Origin: Rugosimonospora acidiphila
Lineage (GTDB): Bacteria > Actinomycetota > Actinomycetes > Mycobacteriales > Micromonosporaceae
Reading direction: 5' to 3'
NCBI RefSeq assembly: GCF_039543385.1
Contig: NZ_BAABJQ010000046.1
Span: forward strand, 1-55,737
Length of the DNA: 55,737 bases
Shown: in pieces, positions 1-7,717 of the stretch
How the letters are laid out: each line of letters opens with the position of its first letter
How positions within the stretch are numbered: the stretch's first letter is position 1
Notes under the pieces: model-generated
What the model saw: the letters and a program-made list of their open reading frames with translations, nothing else
Told to the model about the DNA's origin: nothing
Database searches by the model: none
Made by a program: the position numbers and the translations under genes

Positions 1-20
1 TGGCGGCCACCAGGCCGCCA
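1..20. terminator. short perfect hairpin at left edge
   Basis: The first 20 bases form an 8-bp perfect stem (TGGCGGCC / GGCCGCCA) with a 4-base loop. It lies about 65 bases beyond the stop of the leftward P450 gene, so it could end that transcript or one entering from outside the window. There is no T-run on either side. Confidence 0.4.
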
Positions 21-85
21 CGCGCCGCTTGTCTGCGTGAGCTATCGGGGTTGTGGGCAGTGGCCGCGGCCGGCCCCGCCGGCGG

Positions 86-1333
86 TCATTCGGACTCGGG
101 CGCGGGCCGCAGCACTACCGGTAGGGCGCGGTGACCGTGGGAGATGAAGCTGGGAATGGGCGTCAGCCCGGCGGCGGGTGCCGCGAGCCGCATATCGGGG
201 AAGCGTTCGAACAGCAGCGGCAGCGCGGCCTCGGCCTCCAGCCGGGCCAGCGGCTCCCCGATGCACTTGTGCGTGCCGTACCCGAAGGCGAGGTGGCTCT
301 TGAGGTCGCGGGTGACGTCGAACACGTCCGCGTCCTCACCGTGTACCGCGGGGTCGCGCCCGGCCGCCGCGTACGACACGAGGATCGGCTCGCCCTGGCC
401 GATGACGACGCCGGCGCTCTCGCGCAGGTCGATGTCCTCGGTGGCGTACCGCAGCGGCAGGTTGGCGACCGGCGACTCGGACCGCAGGGTCTCCTCGATG
501 ACGTCCCGCCAGGTGGCCTTGCCCCCGGTCACCAGGGCGAGCTGGTCCGGGTTCGTGAGCAGCGCGTGGATGGCCTGGTCGAGCAGGTTGGACGTGGTTT
601 CGTGGCCCGCGCCGATGACCAGCATGCAGGTGTCCAGGACCTCCTGGTCGGTCAGCGTGGAACCGTCCTCGTCCCTGGCCGCCAGCAGCAGGCTGGTCAG
701 GTCGTCCGCGGGTTGAGCACGCTTGCCGGCGATCAGCTCGCCGATGACCCGGTACATCTCGAGCCCGTTGGCCTGAGCCTGTTCCGGGGTGAGGCTGGTG
801 TCGAAGACACCGTCGACGGCACGGCGCAGCCCGGCGCGAAGCTCATCGGGTACGCCCATCAGCTCGCTGATGACCTGGATGGGTAGCGGGTAGGCGTAGC
901 GCTCCCGCAGGTCCACCGGCTCGCCGGGCGGAGTGGCGTCGAGGTCGTCGAGCAGCGCCCGGGTGATGGACTCGATGCGCGGCGCCAGCGCCCTGGTGCG
1001 CCGAGCGGTGAAGGCCGGCGCCACGAGCCGGCGCAACCGGGTGTGATCGGCGCCGTACGCCGTGAACATGTTGCGGGCGGCCACCCATATGTGCAGCGGC
1101 CAGTCGAGGGGGATCTCGCCGTTGATGAAGGCGGGCCAGTGTCGGGTGGCGTCCTTGGACACGCGGGAATCGGTCAGCAGCCGCCGCAGCAGCTCCGGGC
1201 TGGTGACCGACCAGGCGAGGACGCCGCCGGGAAGCTCGACGCGGGTAGCGGGCCCGCGGGCGCGCAGCCGGGCTCCCTCCGCGTGGATGTCGGTGCCGTT
1301 GAGGTCGATGGGAAGTGGTCGCTCTACGGTCAT
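86..1333 (-). CDS. cytochrome P450 (first of two)
   Basis: A 415-residue bacterial class I cytochrome P450, expected to be a soluble haem monooxygenase needing external ferredoxin and reductase; neither is encoded next to it. Visible signatures are the I-helix oxygen-binding motif AGHETTSNLL, the K-helix ExxR in EETLRSES, and the haem loop FGYGTHKCIGEP with the thiolate ligand at Cys357. I chose the ATG at 1333 because AGGAG lies 6-8 bases upstream and the protein then starts MTVERPLP, a normal P450 N terminus; an upstream in-frame ATG at 1483 would add 50 unlikely residues. It is divergent from the dienelactone hydrolase. The substrate cannot be read; tailoring of a secondary metabolite is the usual role of such genes. 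Confidence 0.93.
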   Translation of the reverse strand: MTVERPLPIDLNGTDIHAEGARLRARGPATRVELPGGVLAWSVTSPELLRRLLTDSRVSKDATRHWPAFINGEIPLDWPLHIWVAARNMFTAYGADHTRLRRLVAPAFTARRTRALAPRIESITRALLDDLDATPPGEPVDLRERYAYPLPIQVISELMGVPDELRAGLRRAVDGVFDTSLTPEQAQANGLEMYRVIGELIAGKRAQPADDLTSLLLAARDEDGSTLTDQEVLDTCMLVIGAGHETTSNLLDQAIHALLTNPDQLALVTGGKATWRDVIEETLRSESPVANLPLRYATEDIDLRESAGVVIGQGEPILVSYAAAGRDPAVHGEDADVFDVTRDLKSHLAFGYGTHKCIGEPLARLEAEAALPLLFERFPDMRLAAPAAGLTPIPSFISHGHRALPVVLRPAPESE

Positions 1334-1572
1334 GTGATGCTCCTGATTTCGATCGGGAACCATGCCGGGGCGTGGAGGGGTTCCGGCCAGCGTTGACCAT
1401 GACGGCCATCGTGTCGCTCCTTGATCGCCGTTCTTGCACACCGTGCACAAATCGACGAGACGGGTCGAACCGGGTCCGTCCACTGTGGTCAGGAATGTCT
1501 CGGTACGGCTGCCGGCGGCGGTCGCGGAAATCCTGGGTCCACGCCACCCGTTTGGGGTTCACCCTCGCCGAT

Positions 1573-2361
1573 ATGTGTCATGACCCCAGCGCCAGCGTGC
1601 CCATGGCCGACCGCGATGAGGGACCTGTCAGCGGGACCGAGTTCGAACTGCCCACATCGGACGGACGCCGGTTTCCGGCCTATCTGGCGAGCCCCGGGCG
1701 GCCGACCGGATCCCCGATCGTCCTGCTTCCGGATGCTGGTGGCCTGCATCCGTTCTATCAGGAACTCGCCCGCCGGTTCGCCAGGCTCGGGCATCCCACG
1801 CTCGCCATCGACTACTACGGCCGCACGGCCGGGTCCCGCGCGCGTGACGACGGGTTCGACCACGTATCGCACCTTGAGCGGCTCCTGCGCCGGACCATGC
1901 TGTCGGATGTACACACCGCTGTGGGTCACCTCCGTACGGTTACCGGCGAAACCCCGTTCGTGCTTGGCTTCTGCCTCGGTGGTGCCACCGGTCTGTTGGC
2001 CGGTACCACCGACCTCGATATCGCCGGCGCCGTCGCGTTCTACCCGTGGCTGGGCGAACTGGGCCGCGAGCCGGCGTTGCCGGCAGAGTTCGTGGCCGGG
2101 ATGCGGTGCCCGGTGCTCGGCCTGTTCGGTGAGGCGGACGAGGTCACGCCGGTCGCCGTCGCGCGAGCCTTCGACGACCACCTGGACCGGGCCGGCGTGC
2201 CGCACGACATCGTCATCTATCCCGACGCTGTCCATGGCTTCTTCGAGTGGCACTACCTGGACACGAACCGGCGACCGGACATCGTGGAGGATGTCTGGCC
2301 GCGGCTTGCCGCGTTCTTCGCCGCCCCGACGGAGACCGGCGTTCGCCCGCGCAGCGGGTGA
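1573..2361 (+). CDS. dienelactone hydrolase family protein
   Basis: A 262-residue alpha/beta hydrolase of the dienelactone hydrolase family, which opens lactone or ester bonds with a Cys-His-Asp triad. The nucleophile elbow reads GFCLGGATG with Cys134; the likely acid is Asp189 in FGEADEVTP and the histidine His221 in DAVHGFF. Length matches the family (230-270). The start is not certain: ATG 1573 and ATG 1603 are both in frame and neither has a convincing Shine-Dalgarno sequence. The 239-bp gap to the divergent P450 contains a small palindrome TGCAC-N3-GTGCA at 1435-1447. Cytoplasmic; true substrate unknown, since no aromatic-degradation genes are nearby. Confidence 0.85.
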   Translation: MCHDPSASVPMADRDEGPVSGTEFELPTSDGRRFPAYLASPGRPTGSPIVLLPDAGGLHPFYQELARRFARLGHPTLAIDYYGRTAGSRARDDGFDHVSHLERLLRRTMLSDVHTAVGHLRTVTGETPFVLGFCLGGATGLLAGTTDLDIAGAVAFYPWLGELGREPALPAEFVAGMRCPVLGLFGEADEVTPVAVARAFDDHLDRAGVPHDIVIYPDAVHGFFEWHYLDTNRRPDIVEDVWPRLAAFFAAPTETGVRPRSG

Positions 2362-2401
2362 CTGCGCGATAGTGCTCGCCCTCGGGCCGCGCCGTCGTGG
2401 C

Positions 2402-2459
2402 TTGACATTCTGAGTAGGCCGACTCAATATGACTCGGTCATCTGAGTCATTGCGACTCA
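2402..2459 (+). promoter_or_regulatory. promoter overlapped by a cluster of GACTC half-sites
   Basis: TTGACA (2402-2407) is followed after 17 bases by CAATAT (2425-2430), a plausible sigma-70-type promoter for the decarboxylase gene. Superimposed are five copies of the half-site GACTC/GAGTC-like sequence: TGAGTA 2411, GACTCA 2421, GACTCG 2431, TGAGTC 2443, GACTCA 2454. The mix of orientations over and just after the -10 looks like a repressor or activator array. The nearby TetR protein is an obvious but unproven candidate. Confidence 0.5.
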
Positions 2460-2504
2460 GAAAGCGTTCCGGGGTCACACAACCGTGACTCCTGGGGAGG
2501 ATCG

Positions 2505-3920
2505 ATGCGCCAGTCGGATTGGAAGGCGGTGTTCGACGCCGCCGGTCGCGCCGCGTTGGAGCACCTGGATTCGCTCGCCGAGCGGCCGGTCATGCCCGCG
2601 GCGGACCACGCCACGATTCGCGCGGCGCTGGATCGGCCGCCGACCGCGGCCGGCATCGACCCCGCGCGGGTCGTCGGCGACCTGGCCGTTGACCTCGAGC
2701 CGTACGTCGCGGCGCAGGCCGGCGGGCGCTACTTCGGGTTCGTTGTCGGCGGCCTGCACCCCGCGTCCTTCGGAGCCGAGCTTCTAGTGACGGCGTGGGA
2801 CCAGAACGCGCCGATGTTCGCGGCCACGCCAGGAGTCGCGGTGGCGGAGGAACTCGCCGCCCAGTGGCTCGTCGAGCTGCTGAGGCTCCCGCGGCAGAGT
2901 TCGGTCGGGTTCGTCACCGGCGGGCAGATGGCGTCGTTCACCTGCCTCGCCGCGGCCCGTCACGAGGTGCTGCGCGCGGTCGGGTGGAACGTCGAGGCCG
3001 ACGGCCTCACGGGCGCGCCGCCGGTGACCGTCGTGGTCAAGGCCGGCGCGCACGCGACCGTGCTGCGCGCGCTGCGGTTCCTCGGCATCGGCGAACGGGC
3101 GGTGGTCACCGTCGACTGCGACGACCAGGACAGGGTACGACCGGACGCGCTCGCGCGGGCGCTGCACGCGATCGACGGGCCGACGATCGCGGCGGTCGAG
3201 TGTGGCAACGTCAACACCGGCGCGTTCGACGACTTCGCCGCGGTGGCCGACCTGGCCGATGAGCATCGGGCCGCCGGCAATCCGACCTGGGTTCACGTCG
3301 ACGGCGCGGTGATGCTGCTGGCCGCCGCGTCGCCCGCCATGGCCGGCAGCGTGGTCGGGCTGGATCGGCTGGACTCCTGGTCGACCGACGGCCACAAGCT
3401 GCTCAACGTCGCCTACGACTGCGGCATAGCGATCTGCCGCAACGCGGCCGCTCACCGCGCCGCCATGAGTGTCCAGGCCGCCTATCTCGAGCAGGGCACC
3501 GGCGCCCGCGACCCGCTGGACTGGGGTCCGGAGTTCTCCCGCCGTGCCCGCGGGGTGCCGGTCTACGCGACGTTGCGGTCGCTCGGGCGCGACGGGGTCG
3601 CCGAACTGGTCGAGCGGACCAGCCGACTCGCCCGCCGTTTCGCGGACGCGCTCAGGGACAGCGGCCGGGCCGTCATCGTCAACGAGGTGGTGCCCAACCA
3701 GGTTCTCGTGCGCTGGCTGGCACGCGACGGCGAGCACGGGCACCTGGCCGACGAGGTGATGGCCGGAGTCCGCGCGGAGGGCAGCGCGTTCTTCAGCGGT
3801 ACGACCTATCGCGGCGAACGCCTCATGCGGATCTCGGTGTCGGACTGGGCCACCGACGAGCACGACATCGACCGGGCGGTGGAGGCGCTGCTGCGCCACG
3901 CCCGCCTCGCCGCCGGGTGA
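2505..3920 (+). CDS. PLP-dependent (group II) decarboxylase family protein
   Basis: A 471-residue fold-type I PLP enzyme of the pyridoxal-dependent decarboxylase family (aromatic amino acid, glutamate and diaminobutyrate decarboxylase relatives). The cofactor lysine is Lys298 in STDGHKLLN; the preceding HVDGAVML carries the Asp that contacts the pyridine nitrogen. Length and C-terminal domain are complete. The ATG at 2505 follows a good ribosome site GGGGAGG. Many actinomycete members of this branch are annotated only as 'aspartate aminotransferase family', so the substrate is open. It is preceded by its own promoter with repeated half-sites and runs convergently into the TetR gene 28 bp away. 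Confidence 0.88.
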   Translation: MRQSDWKAVFDAAGRAALEHLDSLAERPVMPAADHATIRAALDRPPTAAGIDPARVVGDLAVDLEPYVAAQAGGRYFGFVVGGLHPASFGAELLVTAWDQNAPMFAATPGVAVAEELAAQWLVELLRLPRQSSVGFVTGGQMASFTCLAAARHEVLRAVGWNVEADGLTGAPPVTVVVKAGAHATVLRALRFLGIGERAVVTVDCDDQDRVRPDALARALHAIDGPTIAAVECGNVNTGAFDDFAAVADLADEHRAAGNPTWVHVDGAVMLLAAASPAMAGSVVGLDRLDSWSTDGHKLLNVAYDCGIAICRNAAAHRAAMSVQAAYLEQGTGARDPLDWGPEFSRRARGVPVYATLRSLGRDGVAELVERTSRLARRFADALRDSGRAVIVNEVVPNQVLVRWLARDGEHGHLADEVMAGVRAEGSAFFSGTTYRGERLMRISVSDWATDEHDIDRAVEALLRHARLAAG

Positions 3921-3948
3921 CCCGCGGCGGCGCCGGCAGCCTCCAGCC

Positions 3949-4557
3949 TCACTGCTGACGCCAGCCGTTCACGAAGCTCCGCAACGCTTCCACGTGTGCG
4001 GACAACTCGTCGCCCTCGGCGTCGGCGCGCGCGATGGTGAGCGTGCCCAGGACCGCCGCGGTCATGACGTTCGCCAGCATGGCCGGCTCCGGTGCCGACT
4101 CACCCAGACCGCGAGAGCGCTCCGCGACGGCGCAGAAGCCCGCCCGCAGCCGCTCCCGATAGCGCCGCGTCGCGCGCGCGACCTCCTCGTCGACCGGCGC
4201 CGACATCGCCATCGTGGCCATGCATCCGAAGCCGCCGTCCGGACCTCGCAGCACCGACTCGATGCGCGCGAGCATCTCCAGCACGTCCTCCCGGCCGCGA
4301 TTGCCGCGCTCGAGCGGATCGAGGACGAACTGCATGCGCCGCAGGTACTCCGACATCGCCTCGCGGTAGATCTCGGCCTTGGTGCCGAACGAGTTGTACA
4401 GGCTCGACGTCGACAAACCCGTCACGGTCGCCATCTGCTGTTGCGTCACGCCATCGAACCCGATCCGCCAGAACAGCGACATCAGGCGGCCCAGCGCCTC
4501 CGCCCGATCAAAAGTCAGCGGGCGACCAGACCGTGGCGCCTCCGATTCTGAGTTCAC
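3949..4557 (-). CDS. TetR/AcrR family transcriptional regulator
   Basis: A 202-residue TetR-type repressor. The N-terminal helix-turn-helix is clear: LMSLFWRIGFDGVTQQQMA followed by TGLSTSSLYNSFGTKAEIY, the classic recognition helix and YxxFxxK segment. The rest is a helical ligand-binding and dimer domain. I place the start at GTG 4557 (MNSESEAP), since the extension to ATG 4671 is proline/arginine-rich and would run across operator-like DNA. Its divergent neighbour is the flavin oxidase gene and its convergent neighbour the decarboxylase gene; TetR proteins often control the divergent gene. Confidence 0.9.
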   Translation of the reverse strand: MNSESEAPRSGRPLTFDRAEALGRLMSLFWRIGFDGVTQQQMATVTGLSTSSLYNSFGTKAEIYREAMSEYLRRMQFVLDPLERGNRGREDVLEMLARIESVLRGPDGGFGCMATMAMSAPVDEEVARATRRYRERLRAGFCAVAERSRGLGESAPEPAMLANVMTAAVLGTLTIARADAEGDELSAHVEALRSFVNGWRQQ

Positions 4558-4655
4558 CGGCTCAGTATCACGCAATCGGCACGGTCGATGACGTGGCCGA
4601 CGGCGCGGCCGCGGGGTGCCGGTGCGGAGCGGGTCGGGATCACCCGACCGGGTTC

Positions 4656-4683
4656 CGAGGAAAACTTCCAAAATTTCGAGGAA
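4656..4683. promoter_or_regulatory. direct repeat CGAGGAA, 21-bp period, between divergent genes
   Basis: CGAGGAA occurs at 4656-4662 and again at 4677-4683, exactly two helical turns apart, each followed by a partly matching cytosine-rich tail (ACTTCC and GCCTCCC). The AT-rich segment AAAATTT lies between them, unusual in this DNA. The site sits about 100 bp upstream of both the TetR and oxidase starts and is a good candidate operator for the TetR protein. Confidence 0.4.
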
Positions 4684-4769
4684 GCCTCCCGTATTAGCGT
4701 TGGTTTCGCGTCAGATGAGCGAATTGCCCTTTATAAAGCACTGACGTAATGATCGAGAGGATACCGACC

Positions 4770-6272
4770 ATGCGCGACCTTTCCCGCCGCGATCTGCTCA
4801 AGGCAACGGCCGCCGCCGGCGCCGGAGCGGTCGTTCTACCGGCCGTCATGGCCGAAGGCTCGGTGGCCATCGCGGCCGACAGCTCGGGTTCGAGCTGCAA
4901 GGCGGAGTGCGAGCCGCCGGCGAAGCTCACCGGCCGCATCGTCCGTCCGCAGGACCCCAACTACCCGGAGGCGAGCCTCGGCTGGGACGAACTGTTCGTC
5001 CACTACCCGCTGGTCATCGTCTTCGCCCAGGAGACCCAGGACGTGGTCAACGCGCTGACCTGGGCGCGGCAGAACAACGTCGCGGTGCGGGTACGCAGCG
5101 GCCGGCACGCCCTGGAGGGCTGGTCGAACGTCGACAACGGCATCGTGATCGACGTCAGCGAGTTGAAGTCGACCCACATCGACACCGCCACCGGCATCGC
5201 GAAGGTCGGCGCCGGGCTCAACCAGGGGGAGGCGGTGGCCGCGCTCGCGAAGCACGACCTGGCGGTGACGACGGGGACGGAGGACAGCGTGGGCCTGTCC
5301 GGCGCGACCCTCGGCGGCGGCCTCGGCTTCCTCCTGCGCTACCTCGGCATGGCCTGCGACAGCCTGGTCGGCGCGGAGGTTGTCGTCCCGTCGGGTGTCG
5401 ATGGCGCGAAGGCCATCAAGGCGGACCTGAACAACAACTCGGACCTGCTCTGGGCGCTGCGCGGAGCGGGCAACGGCAACTTCGGGATCGTCACCTCACT
5501 GACCTACAAGGCGGCTCCGCTCAAGTCCGTGGCCTACCTGACGGCGACCTGGGACGGCCTCAGCGACCTGCAGGGCATCTTCGACACCTGGCAGCGCACC
5601 GCGCCGCTGTCCGACTTCCGGCTCGGTTCCCAGCTTGAGATCCACAAGTCCCAGATCCTGCTGTTCGCGGTCCTCGCCGAGGGGACGGAGGCGGAGATCA
5701 GGCACCTGCTCGCCCCGATCCTCTCGATCGACACCCCCGACGTCGCCGTGCAGACCGGGAACTGGGGCACCATCTACGCCGGCTTCCAGACCCCGGTCGC
5801 GGACGAACCCGCGTTCTGGAAGTTCTTCTCGCAGTTCACCACCGACCCGTTCCCGAAGAAGGCGATCAGCATCATCCGCTCCTTCATGAACGAAGCGCCC
5901 TCGGACGAAAGCAACTTCTTCACCCAGGCCTTCGGCACCGGGGCGCAGACCAAGCAACCCCGCGGCGGCTCGGCATTCGTGCACCGCGACGCGCTGTTCT
6001 ACTCCGAGCCCGGCGCGGGCTGGGGCGATCGCGCGAACCCGGACTGCGACGACCCCACCACCCCGATCGCCCAGGCCTGGATCGCCGAGTTCAGCCAGGC
6101 GTTGCGGCCCTACGTGAACGGGGCCTACGTGAACGTGCCGAACATCGGGATGCAGGAGTGGGAGACCGCCTACTGGCGGTCCAACTTCGACCGGCTACGC
6201 CGGATCAAGCAGAAGTGGGATCCCCACAACATCTTCCAGTACGAGCAGAGCATCCCACCCGCGTCCTGCTGA
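4770..6272 (+). CDS. Tat-exported FAD-linked oxidase, berberine-bridge-enzyme-like
   Basis: A 500-residue flavoprotein of the FAD_binding_4 plus BBE family, typically oxidising alcohols, sugars or alkaloid-type C-N bonds with O2. The N terminus has a twin-arginine signal (SRRDLLKATAAAGAGAV), so it is probably exported folded with FAD. The covalent-flavin histidine is His113 in RSGRHALEG. The second attachment residue, a Cys in bicovalent enzymes, is replaced by Glu171 (TGTEDSVG). The glycine-rich LSGATLGGGLGF and C-terminal WDPHNIFQYEQSIPP are typical. I prefer ATG 4770 over 4749 because GAGAGG lies upstream and the Tat motif then falls at residues 5-10. It is divergent from tetR and convergent with the second P450. 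Confidence 0.92.
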   Translation: MRDLSRRDLLKATAAAGAGAVVLPAVMAEGSVAIAADSSGSSCKAECEPPAKLTGRIVRPQDPNYPEASLGWDELFVHYPLVIVFAQETQDVVNALTWARQNNVAVRVRSGRHALEGWSNVDNGIVIDVSELKSTHIDTATGIAKVGAGLNQGEAVAALAKHDLAVTTGTEDSVGLSGATLGGGLGFLLRYLGMACDSLVGAEVVVPSGVDGAKAIKADLNNNSDLLWALRGAGNGNFGIVTSLTYKAAPLKSVAYLTATWDGLSDLQGIFDTWQRTAPLSDFRLGSQLEIHKSQILLFAVLAEGTEAEIRHLLAPILSIDTPDVAVQTGNWGTIYAGFQTPVADEPAFWKFFSQFTTDPFPKKAISIIRSFMNEAPSDESNFFTQAFGTGAQTKQPRGGSAFVHRDALFYSEPGAGWGDRANPDCDDPTTPIAQAWIAEFSQALRPYVNGAYVNVPNIGMQEWETAYWRSNFDRLRRIKQKWDPHNIFQYEQSIPPASC

Positions 6273-6275
6273 CCC

Positions 6276-6312
6276 ACGGCGTGCCCCCGAGCCAGCCTCG
6301 GGGGCACGCCGT
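6276..6312. terminator. bidirectional terminator hairpin
   Basis: A perfect 16-bp stem (6276-6291 against 6297-6312) with the 5-base loop CCAGC lies just after the oxidase stop and just before the P450 stop. It is placed to end both convergent transcripts. No T-run follows, as is common in high-GC actinomycetes. Confidence 0.88.
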
Positions 6313-6322
6313 CATCTCGGTT

Positions 6323-7549
6323 TCACTCGGCCGGTTGTGCCCAGGTGACCGGCAGCTCGTGGACGCCGTAGATGTTCATGTCGGTCCGCAGCCTCACCTC
6401 TCCGGCCGGGATGGCGAGCTTGAGGGTGGGGAAGCGACGCAACAATCCCTCGAAACCGGCGCGCATCTCGATCCGGGCCAGCTGCTGGCCGAGGCATTGG
6501 TGGACGCCGTGGCCGAAGGACAGGTGACCGCGAGCCTTGCGGTGGACGTCCAGGGTGTCGGGGTTCTCGAAGCGCTGGGGGTCGTGGTTGGCGGCCAACA
6601 TCGAGACGACAACCGTCGATCCCTTGCCGATGGTCTCACCGCCGAGATCGATGTCCTCCGAGGCGTACCGGTAGAGGATGTCGACAACGGACAGGTACCG
6701 CATCAGCTCCTCGACGGCGTCGGGCATCAGGTCCGGGTTGGCGCGCAGTTCGGCCAGCTGCTCGGGGTGCTCCAGCAGCGCGAAGGTGCCCAGCGAGAGC
6801 AGGTTCGCGGTGGTCTCGTGGCCCGCGAGCAGCAGCAGGAACGCGATGCCGGTCAGCTCCTCGATGGACAGGTCGTCCTGGCGGGCCAGGTCGGACAGGA
6901 TGTCCTCGCCGGGCGTGGCGCGCTTGTCCGCGACCAGTCCCGACAGGTATGTGCTCAGCGCGGTGTACGCGGCGATCTTCTCTTCGAGCGTCGGGCTCTT
7001 CACCAGGAACCTCGCGGAGTTGGCCTGGAAGTCCTTCCGGTCCTCGTAGGGCACGCCGAGCAGTTCGCAGATCACCAGCGAGGGCACCGGCAGCGCGAAC
7101 TCCTTGACCAGATCGATCGGCGGGGTCAGGCGCGCCATCTCGTCCAGTTGCCGCGCGACGATCTCGATGATGTGGTCTTCGAGCTGCCTCATGCGCTTGA
7201 CCGTGAAGGTGCCGGTGAGCCTGCGCCGCAGCCGGGTGTGGTCCGGCGGGTCCATGGCGATGAACATCCCCGGCACCTGCGGAGACGGCTCGGTACTCAC
7301 GGGCATGTCGGGCATCTCGTACGGCACGTGGATAACGCCGAGGTCCAGGCGGGAGCTGAACCGGGCGTCGGCCATGAGCTGACGGACGGCCTCGTAGCCG
7401 CTGACGAACCAGCCCTCATGACCGTCGGGGAAGATCATGGGACTGACCGGGCGGGCGTCGCGCAGCCGGGTGATCTGGCGGGGTGGGTCGAAGGGGCCCG
7501 CGTCGCGCTCGATCGGCAGGCCGTGCGGGATGGAAACCGTCTGGCTCAT
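6323..7549 (-). CDS. cytochrome P450 (second of two)
   Basis: A 408-residue soluble P450 resembling the large CYP105/CYP107-like groups of actinomycetes. It has the I-helix AGHETTANLLSLG, the ExxR in VEELMRYLS, and the haem loop FGHGVHQCLGQQ with ligand Cys352. The ATG at 7549 is supported by AAAGGA 8 bases upstream; a start 18 codons earlier would lengthen the N terminus without match to the family. It is convergent with the flavin oxidase, from which it is separated by a strong hairpin. It shares no close sequence with the first P450, so the two are not a recent duplication. Substrate unknown; redox partners must come from elsewhere in the genome. Confidence 0.93.
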   Translation of the reverse strand: MSQTVSIPHGLPIERDAGPFDPPRQITRLRDARPVSPMIFPDGHEGWFVSGYEAVRQLMADARFSSRLDLGVIHVPYEMPDMPVSTEPSPQVPGMFIAMDPPDHTRLRRRLTGTFTVKRMRQLEDHIIEIVARQLDEMARLTPPIDLVKEFALPVPSLVICELLGVPYEDRKDFQANSARFLVKSPTLEEKIAAYTALSTYLSGLVADKRATPGEDILSDLARQDDLSIEELTGIAFLLLLAGHETTANLLSLGTFALLEHPEQLAELRANPDLMPDAVEELMRYLSVVDILYRYASEDIDLGGETIGKGSTVVVSMLAANHDPQRFENPDTLDVHRKARGHLSFGHGVHQCLGQQLARIEMRAGFEGLLRRFPTLKLAIPAGEVRLRTDMNIYGVHELPVTWAQPAE

Positions 7550-7597
7550 CGGATGTCCTTTCGTGGCGGTTCTTGCGGCCACGATCGCCGACCGACC

Positions 7598-7624
7598 TGA
7601 CACCGGACTGTCACGGCTCTGACA
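7598..7624. promoter_or_regulatory. TGACA / TGTCA / TGACA triple element upstream of second P450
   Basis: TGACA (7598-7602), TGTCA (7609-7613) and TGACA (7620-7624) are separated by exactly 6 bases each, giving an 11-bp period on one face of the helix. The block lies about 50-75 bp upstream of the second P450's start, where a promoter or operator is expected. Confidence 0.4.
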
Positions 7625-7717
7625 CCGACCGCGCCGCTGGAGGTGATCTTAGACGCGGTCGCGACCGACAACGCCCGACGGCCGCTGGCCGCGCTGCCGC
7701 CCCCCGGGGCGCCACGG

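Noticed and set aside
1334..1483. Fifty-residue N-terminal extension of the first P450
   Set aside because: AGGAG precedes ATG 1333 and P450s of this type start near the MTVERPLP position.
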